Positions 8,796-17,861 of a stretch of DNA of 64,000 bases are shown one piece after another (the first letter of the stretch is position 1; each line of letters begins with the position of its first letter). A program made the position numbers and the translations under genes. The stretch comes from Bradyrhizobium oropedii (GTDB taxonomy: Bacteria; Pseudomonadota; Alphaproteobacteria; Rhizobiales; Xanthobacteraceae): positions 1 through 64,000 of the forward strand of contig NZ_JACMYO010000008.1 of NCBI RefSeq assembly GCF_020889685.1, read 5' to 3'. The notes beneath the pieces were generated by a model. That model was given only the letters and a program-made list of their open reading frames with translations, ran no database searches and had not been told where the DNA came from.

Positions 8796-9833
8796 ATGAT
8801 GGGTCAACGTACGACGAAAGCTGCCGGGCGTAAGTCGAGCCGCGGCATGTCTCTGGTGGGCAGCACGACGTTCGCCATGAGCGCGCTCGTCCTGTCGTCT
8901 GGCCTTGCCGCCTGGATGGCCGGCATTGATCCCACCGCTTGGCTGCACGGACCGGCATTCGCCAATACCACCGCCTCATTGAATTTCGACGATCGCTTCG
9001 GCTCACGCTCCACGATCAACACGGCTTCGCTGTATTATCCACTGCGCCGCGGATTCCGTTCGAGCCGCGGCGATTTCAATTCCGAGTTCAGTCAGATCGA
9101 AGAGGCGCTGGGCGGCCAGCTGCGCGACACGCAGACCGAACTGCCGAGCAGCGAGCCGGCGACGGCGTCGGTCGCCGCCACGACCACGACGACATCCGCT
9201 GTGCCGATGCCACGATCGCGGCCGGCGGAGGCCAATCTGCTTGCGCGCAACGATCAGCCGCTGCCGCCTCAGGCGCCGGTGCAGCAGGGCGACAACCGGA
9301 CATTTCTGCAGAAGATCGCCGACTTGATGCCGGGCAAGCTGCAACTGGCCTCGATCGACCCGAATGACGGCTTGTTGTCCGGCCCGAGCCCGGATCTCGG
9401 CAAGCTCGGTTATGACAGCACCACGGCGGTCTACGACATCACGGGCCGCATCGTGTACATGCCCGACGGCACGAAGTTCGAAGCGCATTCGGGGCTCGGC
9501 AATCTGCTCGACGATCCGGCGCACGTGAACGCCCGTAACGCGGGTGCAACGCCACCCGGCATCTATGAGATGAAGCCGCGCGAAAAGCTGTTCCACGGCG
9601 TGCCCGCGTTGCGCATGACACCGGTCGATGGCAGCGAGACGTTCGGGCGTGTCGGCCTGCTGGTTCACAGCTATATGCTCGGGCCGAACGGCGACTCCAA
9701 CGGCTGCATCTCGGTCAAGCATTACGACAGATTCCTGCAGGCCTACCGCAACGGTACGATCAAGCGCATTGCGGTCGTGATCAACATCAAGGACACGCAG
9801 TCGGCTTCAAGCCGCTCGCCGTCGAACTCGTAA
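8796..9833 (+). CDS. Membrane-anchored DUF2778 (Tlde1-like L,D-transpeptidase fold) protein
   Basis: A protein of about 345 aa with an N-terminal signal-anchor (SLVGSTTFAMSALVLSSGLA), a long Ala/Ser/Thr/Pro-rich linker and a C-terminal domain that matches DUF2778. The candidate active site is HSYMLGPNGDSNGCISV, with His near residue 290 and Cys near 303. DUF2778 is the domain of the Salmonella T6SS effector Tlde1, which acts on peptidoglycan. Here the membrane anchor and the lack of T6SS genes nearby suggest a resident cell-wall enzyme facing the periplasm. The start is uncertain: ATG 8796, ATG 8799 or GTG 8739. Confidence 0.8.
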   Translation: MMGQRTTKAAGRKSSRGMSLVGSTTFAMSALVLSSGLAAWMAGIDPTAWLHGPAFANTTASLNFDDRFGSRSTINTASLYYPLRRGFRSSRGDFNSEFSQIEEALGGQLRDTQTELPSSEPATASVAATTTTTSAVPMPRSRPAEANLLARNDQPLPPQAPVQQGDNRTFLQKIADLMPGKLQLASIDPNDGLLSGPSPDLGKLGYDSTTAVYDITGRIVYMPDGTKFEAHSGLGNLLDDPAHVNARNAGATPPGIYEMKPREKLFHGVPALRMTPVDGSETFGRVGLLVHSYMLGPNGDSNGCISVKHYDRFLQAYRNGTIKRIAVVINIKDTQSASSRSPSNS

Positions 9834-10157
9834 GCCGCCAACGCGCGCTGCCTGCGCTTCAACTCTGCCAACAATCGTCAGTGTCTCCTCGTGCCGGCCC
9901 CGAAAGGTGCTGGACGATGCGCTATCGGTGCGGCGGAACGCGCGGACGAGACGCTCGTGGCTCTCGAGCCCCCAAACGCTGTGCGGTCGTGTCGATCGGA
10001 AAGTCGGTCGATCATGCGGTGTCGGTTGCATCGGGTACCAGTTACCTTGAGAATGTATACATAAATCTAGAACATGGTAATATAATACTGTAATTTGCCA
10101 CGAAATCGGAGATAATGTATACACAGAGTATTCTCCAATACTCCAAGAGGGCGACTG
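9834..10157. promoter_or_regulatory. Control region of the vanA-like operon with two GTATAC boxes
   Basis: The first half shows nothing recognisable. The AT-rich second half holds two near-identical boxes: ATGTATACAT at 10053-10062 (perfect palindrome) and ATGTATACAC at 10115-10124, centres 62 bp apart. A perfect TATAAT hexamer lies at 10081-10086 between them. A further inverted repeat, GAGTATT-CTCC-AATACTC at 10126-10143, abuts the AAGAGG ribosome site. TGTATACA-type palindromes are typical targets of GntR/FCD regulators, and the operon encodes one (11213-11959). Repression by that protein is inferred. Confidence 0.65.
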
Positions 10158-11207
10158 ATGCCAAAACCCTTTCCAATTAACGCTTGGTATGCGGCCGGCT
10201 GGGATGCCGAGATCAAGCACGCGCTGCTGCCGCGGACGATCTGCGGCAAGCATGTCGTGATGTACCGGAAGGGCGACGGCGAGGTCGTGGCGCTCGAGGA
10301 TGCCTGCTGGCATCGCCTGGTGCCGCTCTCCAAGGGCCGGCTCGATGGCGACACCGTGGTCTGCGGCTATCATGGCCTGAAATACAATGCGCAGGGCCGC
10401 TGCACCTTCATGCCCTCGCAGGAGACGATCAATCCATCGGCCTGCGTGCGCGCCTATCCCGTCGTCGAGCGTCACCGCTTCATCTGGCTCTGGATGGGCG
10501 ATCCCGCGCTCGCTGATCCGGCGCTGGTGCCCGACATGCACTGGAACCACGATCCGGCCTGGGCCGGCGACGGCAAGACCATTCACGTCAAATGCGACTA
10601 TCGCCTCGTCGTCGACAATCTCATGGACCTGACGCACGAGACCTTCGTGCATGGTTCGAGCATCGGTAACGATGCCGTCGCCGAAGCGCCGTTCGACGTC
10701 ACCCATGGCGAGAAGACCGTCACCGTGACGCGCTGGATGCAGGGCATCGAGCCGCCGCCGTTCTGGGCCAAGCAATTGCAGAAGTCAGGCCCGGTCGATC
10801 GCTGGCAGATCATCCGCTTCGAGGCGCCGTGCACCGTCAATATCGACGTCGGCGTCGCGCCGGCCGGATCGGGCGCGCCCGAGGGCGATCGCTCGCAGGG
10901 CGTCAATGGCTATGTGCTCAACACCATCACGCCGGAGACCGAGAAGACCTGCCATTACTTCTGGGCCTTCGTCCGCAATCACCGGATCACCGAGCAGCGT
11001 CTCACCAGCGAAATCCGCGACGGCGTCGCCGGCATCTTCCACGAGGACGAGATCATCCTGGAAGCGCAGCAGCGCGCGATGGACGAGAATCCAGACCGCA
11101 TATTCTACAACCTCAACATCGATGCCGGCGCGATGTGGGCGCGGCGCGTCATCGACCGCATGGTGGCGAAGGAAAACCCGCCGCAGCAGCTGCAGGCAGC
11201 GGAGTAG
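10158..11207 (+). CDS. vanA: Rieske aromatic ring demethylase/oxygenase, VanA-like
   Basis: A 349-aa oxygenase component of the vanillate O-demethylase type. The Rieske [2Fe-2S] ligands are C50-x-H52 and C69-x2-H72, and the mononuclear iron motif DNLMDLTHETFVH supplies H160 and H165, with the bridging Asp before them. Such enzymes take electrons from a VanB-type reductase to demethylate methoxybenzoates such as vanillate. The regulator gene follows after 5 nt and the matching reductase gene after that, giving an oxygenase-regulator-reductase operon. The substrate could be another methoxylated or hydroxylated aromatic acid, so the symbol states the family rather than a proven substrate. Confidence 0.88.
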   Translation: MPKPFPINAWYAAGWDAEIKHALLPRTICGKHVVMYRKGDGEVVALEDACWHRLVPLSKGRLDGDTVVCGYHGLKYNAQGRCTFMPSQETINPSACVRAYPVVERHRFIWLWMGDPALADPALVPDMHWNHDPAWAGDGKTIHVKCDYRLVVDNLMDLTHETFVHGSSIGNDAVAEAPFDVTHGEKTVTVTRWMQGIEPPPFWAKQLQKSGPVDRWQIIRFEAPCTVNIDVGVAPAGSGAPEGDRSQGVNGYVLNTITPETEKTCHYFWAFVRNHRITEQRLTSEIRDGVAGIFHEDEIILEAQQRAMDENPDRIFYNLNIDAGAMWARRVIDRMVAKENPPQQLQAAE

Positions 11208-11212
11208 ACGGC

Positions 11213-11959
11213 ATGGCGGAGCGCGAAGCCGAGCGTTCAGTGTCGCAGACGGTGCGCGCGCAGCTCGCGCTGCGTGAACTGATCGTTTCGGGCGGCCTGC
11301 GGCCGGGCGAGCGCATCTCGGAATTGCAGGCGGTCGAGGTCACCGGGGTGTCCCGCACGCCGGTGCGGATGGCACTGGTGCGGCTGGAGGAGGAAGGCCT
11401 GCTCGAGGCGATCCCGTCCGGCGGCTTCATGGTCAAGGCATTTTCCGAGCGCGACATTCTCGATTCGATCGAACTGCGCGGCACGCTGGAGGGATTGGCC
11501 GCACGCTTTGCCGCCGAGCGCGGCGTCTCGTCGCGCGATCTCGAGCCGCTGAAGCAATGCCTCGATGAGATCGACGGCCTGGTGCGGCGGGAACCGATCT
11601 CGATGGAAGCGTTTTCGTCCTATGTCGCGCTCAACGCCCGCTTCCACGTGCTGCTGGCCGAGCTGTCGCGCAGTCCGCCGCTGATCCGGCAGATCGACCG
11701 CGCCTCGGCGCTGCCGTTCGCCTCGCCGAGCGGCTTCGTGATGGCGCAATCGGCGTTGCCCGAGGCACGCCAGATCTTGCTGATCGGGCAGGACCATCAT
11801 CGCGTGGTGGTCGACGCCATCGAGAACCGCGAGGGCGCGCGTGCCGAGGCGATCATGCGCGAGCATGCCCGGCTTGCGGCACGCAATCTGCGGCTGGCGC
11901 TGCGCAACCGCACCCATCTCGATCTGCTGCCGGCGATGGCGCTGATCTCGGCCGGCTGA
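11213..11959 (+). CDS. vanR: GntR family regulator (FCD domain), VanR-like
   Basis: A 248-aa transcription factor. An N-terminal winged helix (about residues 10-75, with LQAVEVTGVSRTPVRMAL as the HTH core) is followed by an all-helical FCD effector domain in which conserved His and Asp/Asn residues (for example NARFHVLL, HHRVV, REHARL) could bind a metal and an aromatic acid ligand. It lies between the oxygenase and reductase genes with gaps of 5 and 12 nt, so it is autoregulated with them. The GTATAC boxes upstream of vanA are its probable operators. Confidence 0.88.
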   Translation: MAEREAERSVSQTVRAQLALRELIVSGGLRPGERISELQAVEVTGVSRTPVRMALVRLEEEGLLEAIPSGGFMVKAFSERDILDSIELRGTLEGLAARFAAERGVSSRDLEPLKQCLDEIDGLVRREPISMEAFSSYVALNARFHVLLAELSRSPPLIRQIDRASALPFASPSGFVMAQSALPEARQILLIGQDHHRVVVDAIENREGARAEAIMREHARLAARNLRLALRNRTHLDLLPAMALISAG

Positions 11960-11971
11960 ACGGAGCGCGCC

Positions 11972-12952
11972 ATGCGATTCATTGAAACCTGGACGTCCGC
12001 GACGTTGCTTGCGACCCGCGACCTCACGCCCGCGATCCGCGAATTCCTGCTGCGGCCCGATAATTTCGCCGCCGCACCCTATCCGGTCGGCAGCCATATC
12101 GATGTCGGCGTCACCATCGACGGTCAGCCGCAAACCCGCTCCTATTCGCTGGTCGGCGAAGTCGATCCGCAGGGCTATCGGATCGCGGTGCGGCATGCAC
12201 CGGATTCCCGCGGCGGCTCGCGCTACATGTGGTCGCTCGCGCCCGGGGCGCGGCTCAACATCACGCAGCCCGCCTCGCTGGTGCAGCTCGACTGGACGCG
12301 GCGGCAGTTCTGCCTGATCGCGGGCGGCGTCGGCATCACGCCGATCGTCGGCGCGGCACAGGCGCTGGCCCGTCGCGACACCGGCGTGACGCTGCATTAT
12401 GCCGTGCGCACGCGCAGCGACGCGGCCTATCTCGAATTGCTTGAAGGCCTGCTCGGCGACCGCCTCATCGTCCATGCCGGCGACAAAGGCCGGCGGCTCG
12501 ACCTCGACAGTGTTTTCGCAAGTCTACCGCAGGACACGATGGCGTTGTTCTGCGGCCCGATGCGGATGCTGGATGCGGCGCGGCGCGCCTGGGAAGCGTC
12601 CGGCCGCCCGATGACTGATCTGCGCTACGAGACCTTTGGATCGAGCGGGCTGTTGCCGACCGAGGCGTTCCGCGTGCGGCTCAGGGGAGAGGGAACCGAG
12701 TTCGTGATCCCGCACGATCGCTCGATGCTGGACGTGCTCAATGATGCCGGCCATGAGGTGTTGAGCGACTGCCGGCGCGGCGAATGCGGCGTCTGTGCGC
12801 TCGATGTGATCGACGTCGACGGCGAAATCGACCATCGCGACGTGTTCTTCAGCGACCATCAGAAGCAGGAGAGCCGCAAGATCTGCGCGTGTGTTTCGCG
12901 TGCCCGCGGCACCATCACGGTGGACACCCTGCATCGCGCCGACACGATCTGA
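11972..12952 (+). CDS. vanB: Vanillate demethylase-type reductase, VanB-like
   Basis: A 326-aa electron-transfer protein of the phthalate dioxygenase reductase/VanB type. An N-terminal FMN-binding barrel (RSYSLVGE) is followed by an NAD-binding domain (IAGGVGITPIVG, FCGPMRMLDA) and a C-terminal plant-type [2Fe-2S] ferredoxin domain with CRRGECGVC (about residues 266-274) and a distal Cys near 306. It passes electrons from NAD(P)H to the Rieske oxygenase encoded upstream. GGAG precedes the ATG. It ends the vanA-vanR-vanB unit and converges on the GGDEF-EAL gene downstream. Confidence 0.9.
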   Translation: MRFIETWTSATLLATRDLTPAIREFLLRPDNFAAAPYPVGSHIDVGVTIDGQPQTRSYSLVGEVDPQGYRIAVRHAPDSRGGSRYMWSLAPGARLNITQPASLVQLDWTRRQFCLIAGGVGITPIVGAAQALARRDTGVTLHYAVRTRSDAAYLELLEGLLGDRLIVHAGDKGRRLDLDSVFASLPQDTMALFCGPMRMLDAARRAWEASGRPMTDLRYETFGSSGLLPTEAFRVRLRGEGTEFVIPHDRSMLDVLNDAGHEVLSDCRRGECGVCALDVIDVDGEIDHRDVFFSDHQKQESRKICACVSRARGTITVDTLHRADTI

Positions 12953-12987
12953 CGAGCTTGGACCAGTGCGCGGGCGCCCCGGTCAGG

Positions 12988-14949
12988 CTACGCCGCGTGC
13001 ACCGAGTGCTGCGGGTCGTGATCGAGCAAGGCTGATATCTCGCTGGCAGACATCGGCCGGCCGATCAAATAGCCCTGGACTTCGTCGCAGCTGGTCTGGC
13101 GCAGATATTCGAGCTGGTCCGCGGTCTCGACGCCTTCGGCGACGACGCCGATCTGCAAGTCCTGCGCGAGGCCGATCACCGATTTGACGATCGCGGCGCA
13201 ATCCGGCTGGGTCAGCATGTCCCGGATGAAGGATTGGTCGATCTTGATGCGGCTGAACGGCAGCTTGCGCAAATAGGTCAGCGACGAGAAGCCGGTGCCG
13301 AAATCGTCGAGCGCGACCGTCAGCCCGAGCTCGAGCAGCCCGTTCAGGATCGCGGGCGCCGATCCGTATTTCGAGATCAGCATCGACTCGGTGATTTCGA
13401 TCTCGAGCCGGTTTGGCGCGACGTTCGCCGCGTCAAGCGCCTCGACGATGGTCTGCAGGATGCTCACATTCTGGAACTGGACCGCGGAGAAATTCACCGC
13501 GACCCTGATGTCGTCAGGCCAGCGCGACAGCATCGCGCAGGCGCGGCGGATCACCCACTCGCCGAGCTGGTGGATCAACCCGCTCTCCTCGGCGATCGGA
13601 ATGAACACGGTCGGCGGGATCAGGCCACGCGTCGGATGTTGCCAGCGCAGCAGCGCCTCGAAGCCGGTGACGCGGCCTTTGCGGATGTCGAGGAACGGCT
13701 GGTAGACGAGGAACAGCTGGTCCGCCTCGATGGCATGTTCCAGATCGCGCTGCAAGGCGCGGCGGTCGCGCGCCGATTGGTCGTCGCCGGCCTCGAAGAA
13801 GCAGATCGTGCCGGAGCCGGATTTCTTCGCCCGGTAGAGCGCGATGTCGACATGCTTGAGCAGGTCGTGCGAGGTGGTGCCGTCACGTGGCGCGAGCACG
13901 ATGCCGAGGCTGATCGCGCCGGTGATCTCGAAGCCGTCGATCGGGAACGGTTCGGCAAAGGCCGCGACGAACCGTTCGGCGATCGCGAGCGCGTCCTCGG
14001 GCCTGGTCAGATTGGACATGATCAGCGCGAACTCGTCGCCGCCGATCCGCGCGACATGCTCGGCCGCGCGCGTGCAACGCTGCAACCGGGCCGCAACCTG
14101 CACCAGAAACTCGTCGCCTGCCGGATGACCGTACCTGTCGTTGATCTCCTTGAAGCGATCGAGATCGAGCAGCAGCACGGCAAATTCCTCGCCGGAGCGC
14201 GACAGCCGGTTCAGCGCGCCGTTGAGCGCCTCGTTGAAGGCAACGCGGTTCGGCAGATGGGTCAGCGGATCCTGGCGCACCGTCCGTTCGGCCTCATGCT
14301 GGGCGATGATCCGCCGCCTGAACTCGAATGCGTTGAGGAACACGCCGCGCAGCAGCACGGAGCCGTAGACCAGGACCAGCACGGCCATCAGGAGATAGAT
14401 GAAGTCGCCGTCCCTGCCGAGGCAGATCGCCGTGCCGATGAAAATCGGTCCGGTGAAAGCAATCGCGGCGATCGGGATCGTCGAGAACGCGAAAGCGCCG
14501 CCGGCCAGCATTCCGGCGCAAAGACACGTGATCACCAATTGCGCGCCGCTCGAGGCGTTGGCGAAGAAGGCGACGGGGACGACGCCCCAGGCCGTGCCGA
14601 GCGCGAGCGCATTGCGCACCAGCCGGTACATGGTACGGCGCGACACGAATTGCGGCTTGGCGATGCGGCGCGATGCGCGCGCCTGCAAGCCGAAGAACAG
14701 CGCGGCGCTGCTCACCGCGGCCGCCCACACCAGCGCGAAGGCCCAATCGGCCGATTGCCAGAGCGCAACCGCGAGCACCAGCGCGTTGCAGGCATTGGCC
14801 AGCATGATGCCGAAGGAATAGCCGAGCACGAGCGAAACCTGCTCGGCGCGGATGTGGCCGGCTAGCGCTTCATCCGTCGGTGGTGCGCCGAAGGCGGCGA
14901 GGTCACCCGCGAACAAGGTCGCGAAATATGATCTGAGATAGGTACGCAT
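12988..14949 (-). CDS. Membrane GGDEF-EAL c-di-GMP signalling protein
   Basis: A 653-aa protein. The N-terminal third contains about six hydrophobic segments (for example YSFGIMLANACNALVLAVAL and AAAVSSAALFFGLQA), resembling a MASE-type integral membrane sensor. A GGDEF domain follows with intact RIGGDEF near residue 303, then an EAL domain with GFEALLRW near 431 and LDDFGTGFSSL. Both catalytic signatures are intact, so it may be bifunctional. It is transcribed away from the extradiol dioxygenase gene, and the tandem palindrome at 15106-15147 lies between the two. Confidence 0.92.
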   Translation of the reverse strand: MRTYLRSYFATLFAGDLAAFGAPPTDEALAGHIRAEQVSLVLGYSFGIMLANACNALVLAVALWQSADWAFALVWAAAVSSAALFFGLQARASRRIAKPQFVSRRTMYRLVRNALALGTAWGVVPVAFFANASSGAQLVITCLCAGMLAGGAFAFSTIPIAAIAFTGPIFIGTAICLGRDGDFIYLLMAVLVLVYGSVLLRGVFLNAFEFRRRIIAQHEAERTVRQDPLTHLPNRVAFNEALNGALNRLSRSGEEFAVLLLDLDRFKEINDRYGHPAGDEFLVQVAARLQRCTRAAEHVARIGGDEFALIMSNLTRPEDALAIAERFVAAFAEPFPIDGFEITGAISLGIVLAPRDGTTSHDLLKHVDIALYRAKKSGSGTICFFEAGDDQSARDRRALQRDLEHAIEADQLFLVYQPFLDIRKGRVTGFEALLRWQHPTRGLIPPTVFIPIAEESGLIHQLGEWVIRRACAMLSRWPDDIRVAVNFSAVQFQNVSILQTIVEALDAANVAPNRLEIEITESMLISKYGSAPAILNGLLELGLTVALDDFGTGFSSLTYLRKLPFSRIKIDQSFIRDMLTQPDCAAIVKSVIGLAQDLQIGVVAEGVETADQLEYLRQTSCDEVQGYLIGRPMSASEISALLDHDPQHSVHAA

Positions 14950-15105
14950 CTCACTACGTTCTTGCGCGGTTTGGCCATGGCGCAGTGGCGAAGAATTCTC
15001 TGCAAACCTTTGACAAACTATGAACTATTACAACGGACCGTGCCACCGCGGGGACCCGGTTCAGTTCGACGGGCGGGCATTGCTAACAAATCGATACAAA
15101 CGCGT

Positions 15106-15147
15106 GATGTGACGTCACGGACCAGCGATGTGACGTCACAGACCGGC
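15106..15147. promoter_or_regulatory. Tandem 21-bp repeat containing GTGACGTCAC palindromes
   Basis: Two adjacent 21-bp units of near-identical sequence, 15106-15126 and 15127-15147. Each contains the palindrome GTGACGTCAC (15109-15118 and 15130-15139); the second extends to a perfect TGTGACGTCACA. The centres are 21 bp apart, two helical turns, so two dimers would sit on one face of the DNA. The repeat lies 100 nt before the extradiol dioxygenase gene and about 160 nt from the divergent GGDEF-EAL gene. The cognate regulator is not identifiable in the window. Confidence 0.65.
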
Positions 15148-15247
15148 AAAGGCTGCCCAGCGCCACCCTGCTTGATCCACCGCCGGTTTTTCGCAATGAG
15201 TGGCAACGACCAGGATTTCCGCGAACGGCAAGACCAGAAGGGTGCGC

Positions 15248-16243
15248 ATGAGCCTCCCGACCACGAACCACGATCCCGGGTTTCGGATCACACGGGCAAG
15301 CCATGTCGTCCTGACCGTGTGTGACCTTGCGGCGAGCCGGCAGTTCTACGAAAAGGTGATCGGGCTGATCCTGACCGCGGAGGAGGGCGATGCGCTCTAT
15401 TTCCGCGGCGTCGAGGAGGCCTGTCATCACAGCCTTGTGTTGCGCAAGGGCGAGGGCGCCGTCTGCGCGCGGCTCGGCTTGCGGGTCTTTCAGGACGACG
15501 ACCTCGACCGGCTCAAGGCGTTCTTCGAAGCGCAGGGATGCCGGACCGCCTGCGCCGAGGTGCCGTATCAGGGCCGCACGCTGCAGGCTGCCGATCCGGT
15601 CGGCACGCCGCTGGAGTTCTGCGCGACGATGCCGGTGGAGCCGCGCATGATCACCCGGTTCACCCGCCATGCCGGCGGCTCGGCGCTGCGGCTCGATCAT
15701 TACCAGGTGCTGACGCCCGAGGTGCGCAAGGCGAGCGAGTTCTACACCGCGGCCGGCTTTCGGCTCAGTGAATATGTCGCGCCCGCGGGTACGTTCGATC
15801 TGCGCGGCGTGTTCCTGCAACGCAAGGGCAATCCGCACGACATCGTGTTCTTCAACGGCGCCGGACCGCGGCTGCATCATTTTGCGTTCCTCGCGCCCGA
15901 GGTGCATCACCTGCTGAACGCCTGCGATCTCGCCGGTGAACTCGGTTATGGCGCGGCCGTCGAGCGCGGCCCGGGGCGGCACGGGCCGGGGCACGCGATG
16001 TATGTCTACATGCGCGACCCCGACGGGCACCGCGTCGAGCTGTTCAACACCCACTATCAGATCATGGACATCGAGAACGAGCCGATCGGCTGGGACCCGT
16101 CCGATCACAAGATCTCGTTTCCATGGGGACTGCCGGCGCGCCAGGCCTGGTTCGAGGAGGCGACGCCGTTTGCCGATGTCGCGATCCGCGAGCCGCAAAT
16201 GAAGTCGAGGCCGCTGACGCTCGAGAGCTACCTCGCGAAGTAG
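15248..16243 (+). CDS. Type I extradiol (catechol 2,3-) dioxygenase, VOC fold
   Basis: A 331-aa two-domain vicinal-oxygen-chelate enzyme most like homoprotocatechuate or other substituted-catechol 2,3-dioxygenases. The metal triad is visible in the C-terminal domain as His in LDHYQVLTPEV, His in LHHFAF, and Glu in GHRVELFNTHY. The C-terminal tail (WDPSDHKISFPWG, FEEATPF) resembles that of HpaD/MndD-type enzymes. The ring-cleavage substrate would be a substituted catechol, probably the product of the MhpA-like hydroxylase whose gene starts 1 nt after this stop. No hydrolase or hydratase for the ring-fission product is seen nearby. Confidence 0.87.
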   Translation: MSLPTTNHDPGFRITRASHVVLTVCDLAASRQFYEKVIGLILTAEEGDALYFRGVEEACHHSLVLRKGEGAVCARLGLRVFQDDDLDRLKAFFEAQGCRTACAEVPYQGRTLQAADPVGTPLEFCATMPVEPRMITRFTRHAGGSALRLDHYQVLTPEVRKASEFYTAAGFRLSEYVAPAGTFDLRGVFLQRKGNPHDIVFFNGAGPRLHHFAFLAPEVHHLLNACDLAGELGYGAAVERGPGRHGPGHAMYVYMRDPDGHRVELFNTHYQIMDIENEPIGWDPSDHKISFPWGLPARQAWFEEATPFADVAIREPQMKSRPLTLESYLAK

Positions 16244-16244
16244 C

Positions 16245-17861
16245 ATGGCATTGTCCGCCGCAAATCCCGCCTATGATGTGGCGATCGTCGGCCTCGGGCC
16301 GGTTGGTGCCATCTTTGCCAATCTGCTCGCGAAAGCCGGCTTGAGGGTCGCCGTCGTCGAGCGCGTCGCCGGCATCTATGACAAGCCGCGCGCGATCACG
16401 CTCGACCACGAGGCGCTGCGCGTGCTGCAGGCGATCGGGCTCGGCGATTTCATGGAGCAGGCGATCGCCCCGCATAACGGTTCGCACTATCTCGGTGTCG
16501 ACGGCGAGATCATCAAGATCTTCGACCCGATGCCGCCGCCGTTTCCGCTCGGCTGGATTCCGAACGTCACCTTCGTGCAGCCGGACCTCGAGCAGGCGCT
16601 GCGCGACAAGCTCGGCGACTATCCGCATGCCGACGTCTACCTAGCCGCCGCCGTGGCGCTGCGGCAGGACGCCGACGCGGTCACGCTGACCGCACAGCGC
16701 GAGTCTGGCGAGGAATTCCTGATCAGCGCGCACTATCTGGTCGGCTGCGACGGCGCCAACAGCTTTGTCCGCAAGCAGCTCGGCGTCGGCCTTGATGATC
16801 TCGCCTTCGATGAATGGTGGATGGTGGTCGATACGCTGACCAGCGATCCCGCCAGGCGGCCGGCCAAGAGCTTTCAGTATTGCTGGCCGTCGCGCCCCGG
16901 CACCTTCGTGCCGGGGCCGCGCAATCTGCGGCGCTGGGAGATCAAGCTGCTGCCGGGCGAGGATCCCGAAGCGGCCGGTGCGCCCGACAATGTGGTGAAG
17001 CTGCTCAAGGGCTTCACCGATATCTCCGACCTCACGATCTGGCGCTCGGCGGTCTATCGCTTCCACGCGCTGCTTGGGCAACGCTGGCGCGACCGCCGCG
17101 TGCTGCTGATGGGCGATGCCGTGCACCAGACGCCGCCGTTCCTCGGGCAAGGCCTGTGCGCCGGCATCCGCGATGCCGTGAACCTGGCCTGGAAGCTCCG
17201 CCTGGTGCTGCGCGGCGATGCCGACGAGGTGCTGCTCGACAGCTACGAGATCGAGCGCAAGCCGCATGTCCGCGCCGTCGTCGCCAGCGCCAAGGAGTTC
17301 GGCAAGATCATCGGCGAGCTCGATCCGGTGGCCGCGGCCGCACGCGACCTGCGCCTGCGCGCCGAGCTGAAAGCCGGCACGGCCGAAACCATCAGGCAGA
17401 AATTCATTCCCGATCTCGTCTCCGGTCTGATCGCGCGCGATGCTGCACTCGCCGGGCGGCTGTTCGTGCAGCCGCATGTGCGGGCGCCGGACGGGCAGAC
17501 ATGCCGGCTCGACGATCTGCTGAAGCCGGAATTTGCGATCGTCACGGCGGCCGCCGAGCCGATGGCTTGGCTGTCGGACGCGTCCCGCGCCGCCTGGCGG
17601 CATCTCGCCGGCGAGCGCGTCGTCATCACCGCGTCAGGCGAAAGCACCGAAGCCGACGGCATCCTGAGCGTGGTCGAGCGCGACGGGCTGTTCGCCGACT
17701 GGATACGGCACCATCGCGCCGCAGCGGTGATCGTGCGGCCTGATCGCTACGTCTTCGGTGCCGCTGATGGCGCCGATGAGCTCAACGGGCTTGTCGCGCA
17801 GCTGTTCGAGGGTCTCGGCGCGAGACATCAGTCATTCCCGGCGACGCCTGTCACTTCTTGA
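16245..17861 (+). CDS. mhpA: FAD-dependent aromatic hydroxylase, MhpA-like
   Basis: A 538-aa single-component flavoprotein monooxygenase of the 3-(3-hydroxyphenyl)propionate hydroxylase type. It has the FAD motif GLGPVG (residues 16-21), the DG motif in GCDGANS, and the GD motif in LLMGDAVHQTPPFLGQG, followed by a typical C-terminal domain. It would ortho-hydroxylate a phenolic acid to the catechol cleaved by the upstream dioxygenase; the two genes are separated by 1 nt. The exact substrate is inferred only at class level. Its 3-prime end overlaps the convergent glcG-like gene by 11 nt. Confidence 0.87.
   Translation: MALSAANPAYDVAIVGLGPVGAIFANLLAKAGLRVAVVERVAGIYDKPRAITLDHEALRVLQAIGLGDFMEQAIAPHNGSHYLGVDGEIIKIFDPMPPPFPLGWIPNVTFVQPDLEQALRDKLGDYPHADVYLAAAVALRQDADAVTLTAQRESGEEFLISAHYLVGCDGANSFVRKQLGVGLDDLAFDEWWMVVDTLTSDPARRPAKSFQYCWPSRPGTFVPGPRNLRRWEIKLLPGEDPEAAGAPDNVVKLLKGFTDISDLTIWRSAVYRFHALLGQRWRDRRVLLMGDAVHQTPPFLGQGLCAGIRDAVNLAWKLRLVLRGDADEVLLDSYEIERKPHVRAVVASAKEFGKIIGELDPVAAAARDLRLRAELKAGTAETIRQKFIPDLVSGLIARDAALAGRLFVQPHVRAPDGQTCRLDDLLKPEFAIVTAAAEPMAWLSDASRAAWRHLAGERVVITASGESTEADGILSVVERDGLFADWIRHHRAAAVIVRPDRYVFGAADGADELNGLVAQLFEGLGARHQSFPATPVTS

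Noticed and set aside
13234..14865. Long open frame opposite the second GGDEF-EAL gene
   Set aside because: Low-complexity Arg/Asp/Gln-rich translation caused by codon bias of the real gene on the other strand.
15109..15139. TGACGTCA resembling the eukaryotic cAMP-response element
   Set aside because: The similarity is coincidental in a bacterial genome; the tandem palindrome is reported on its own merits.
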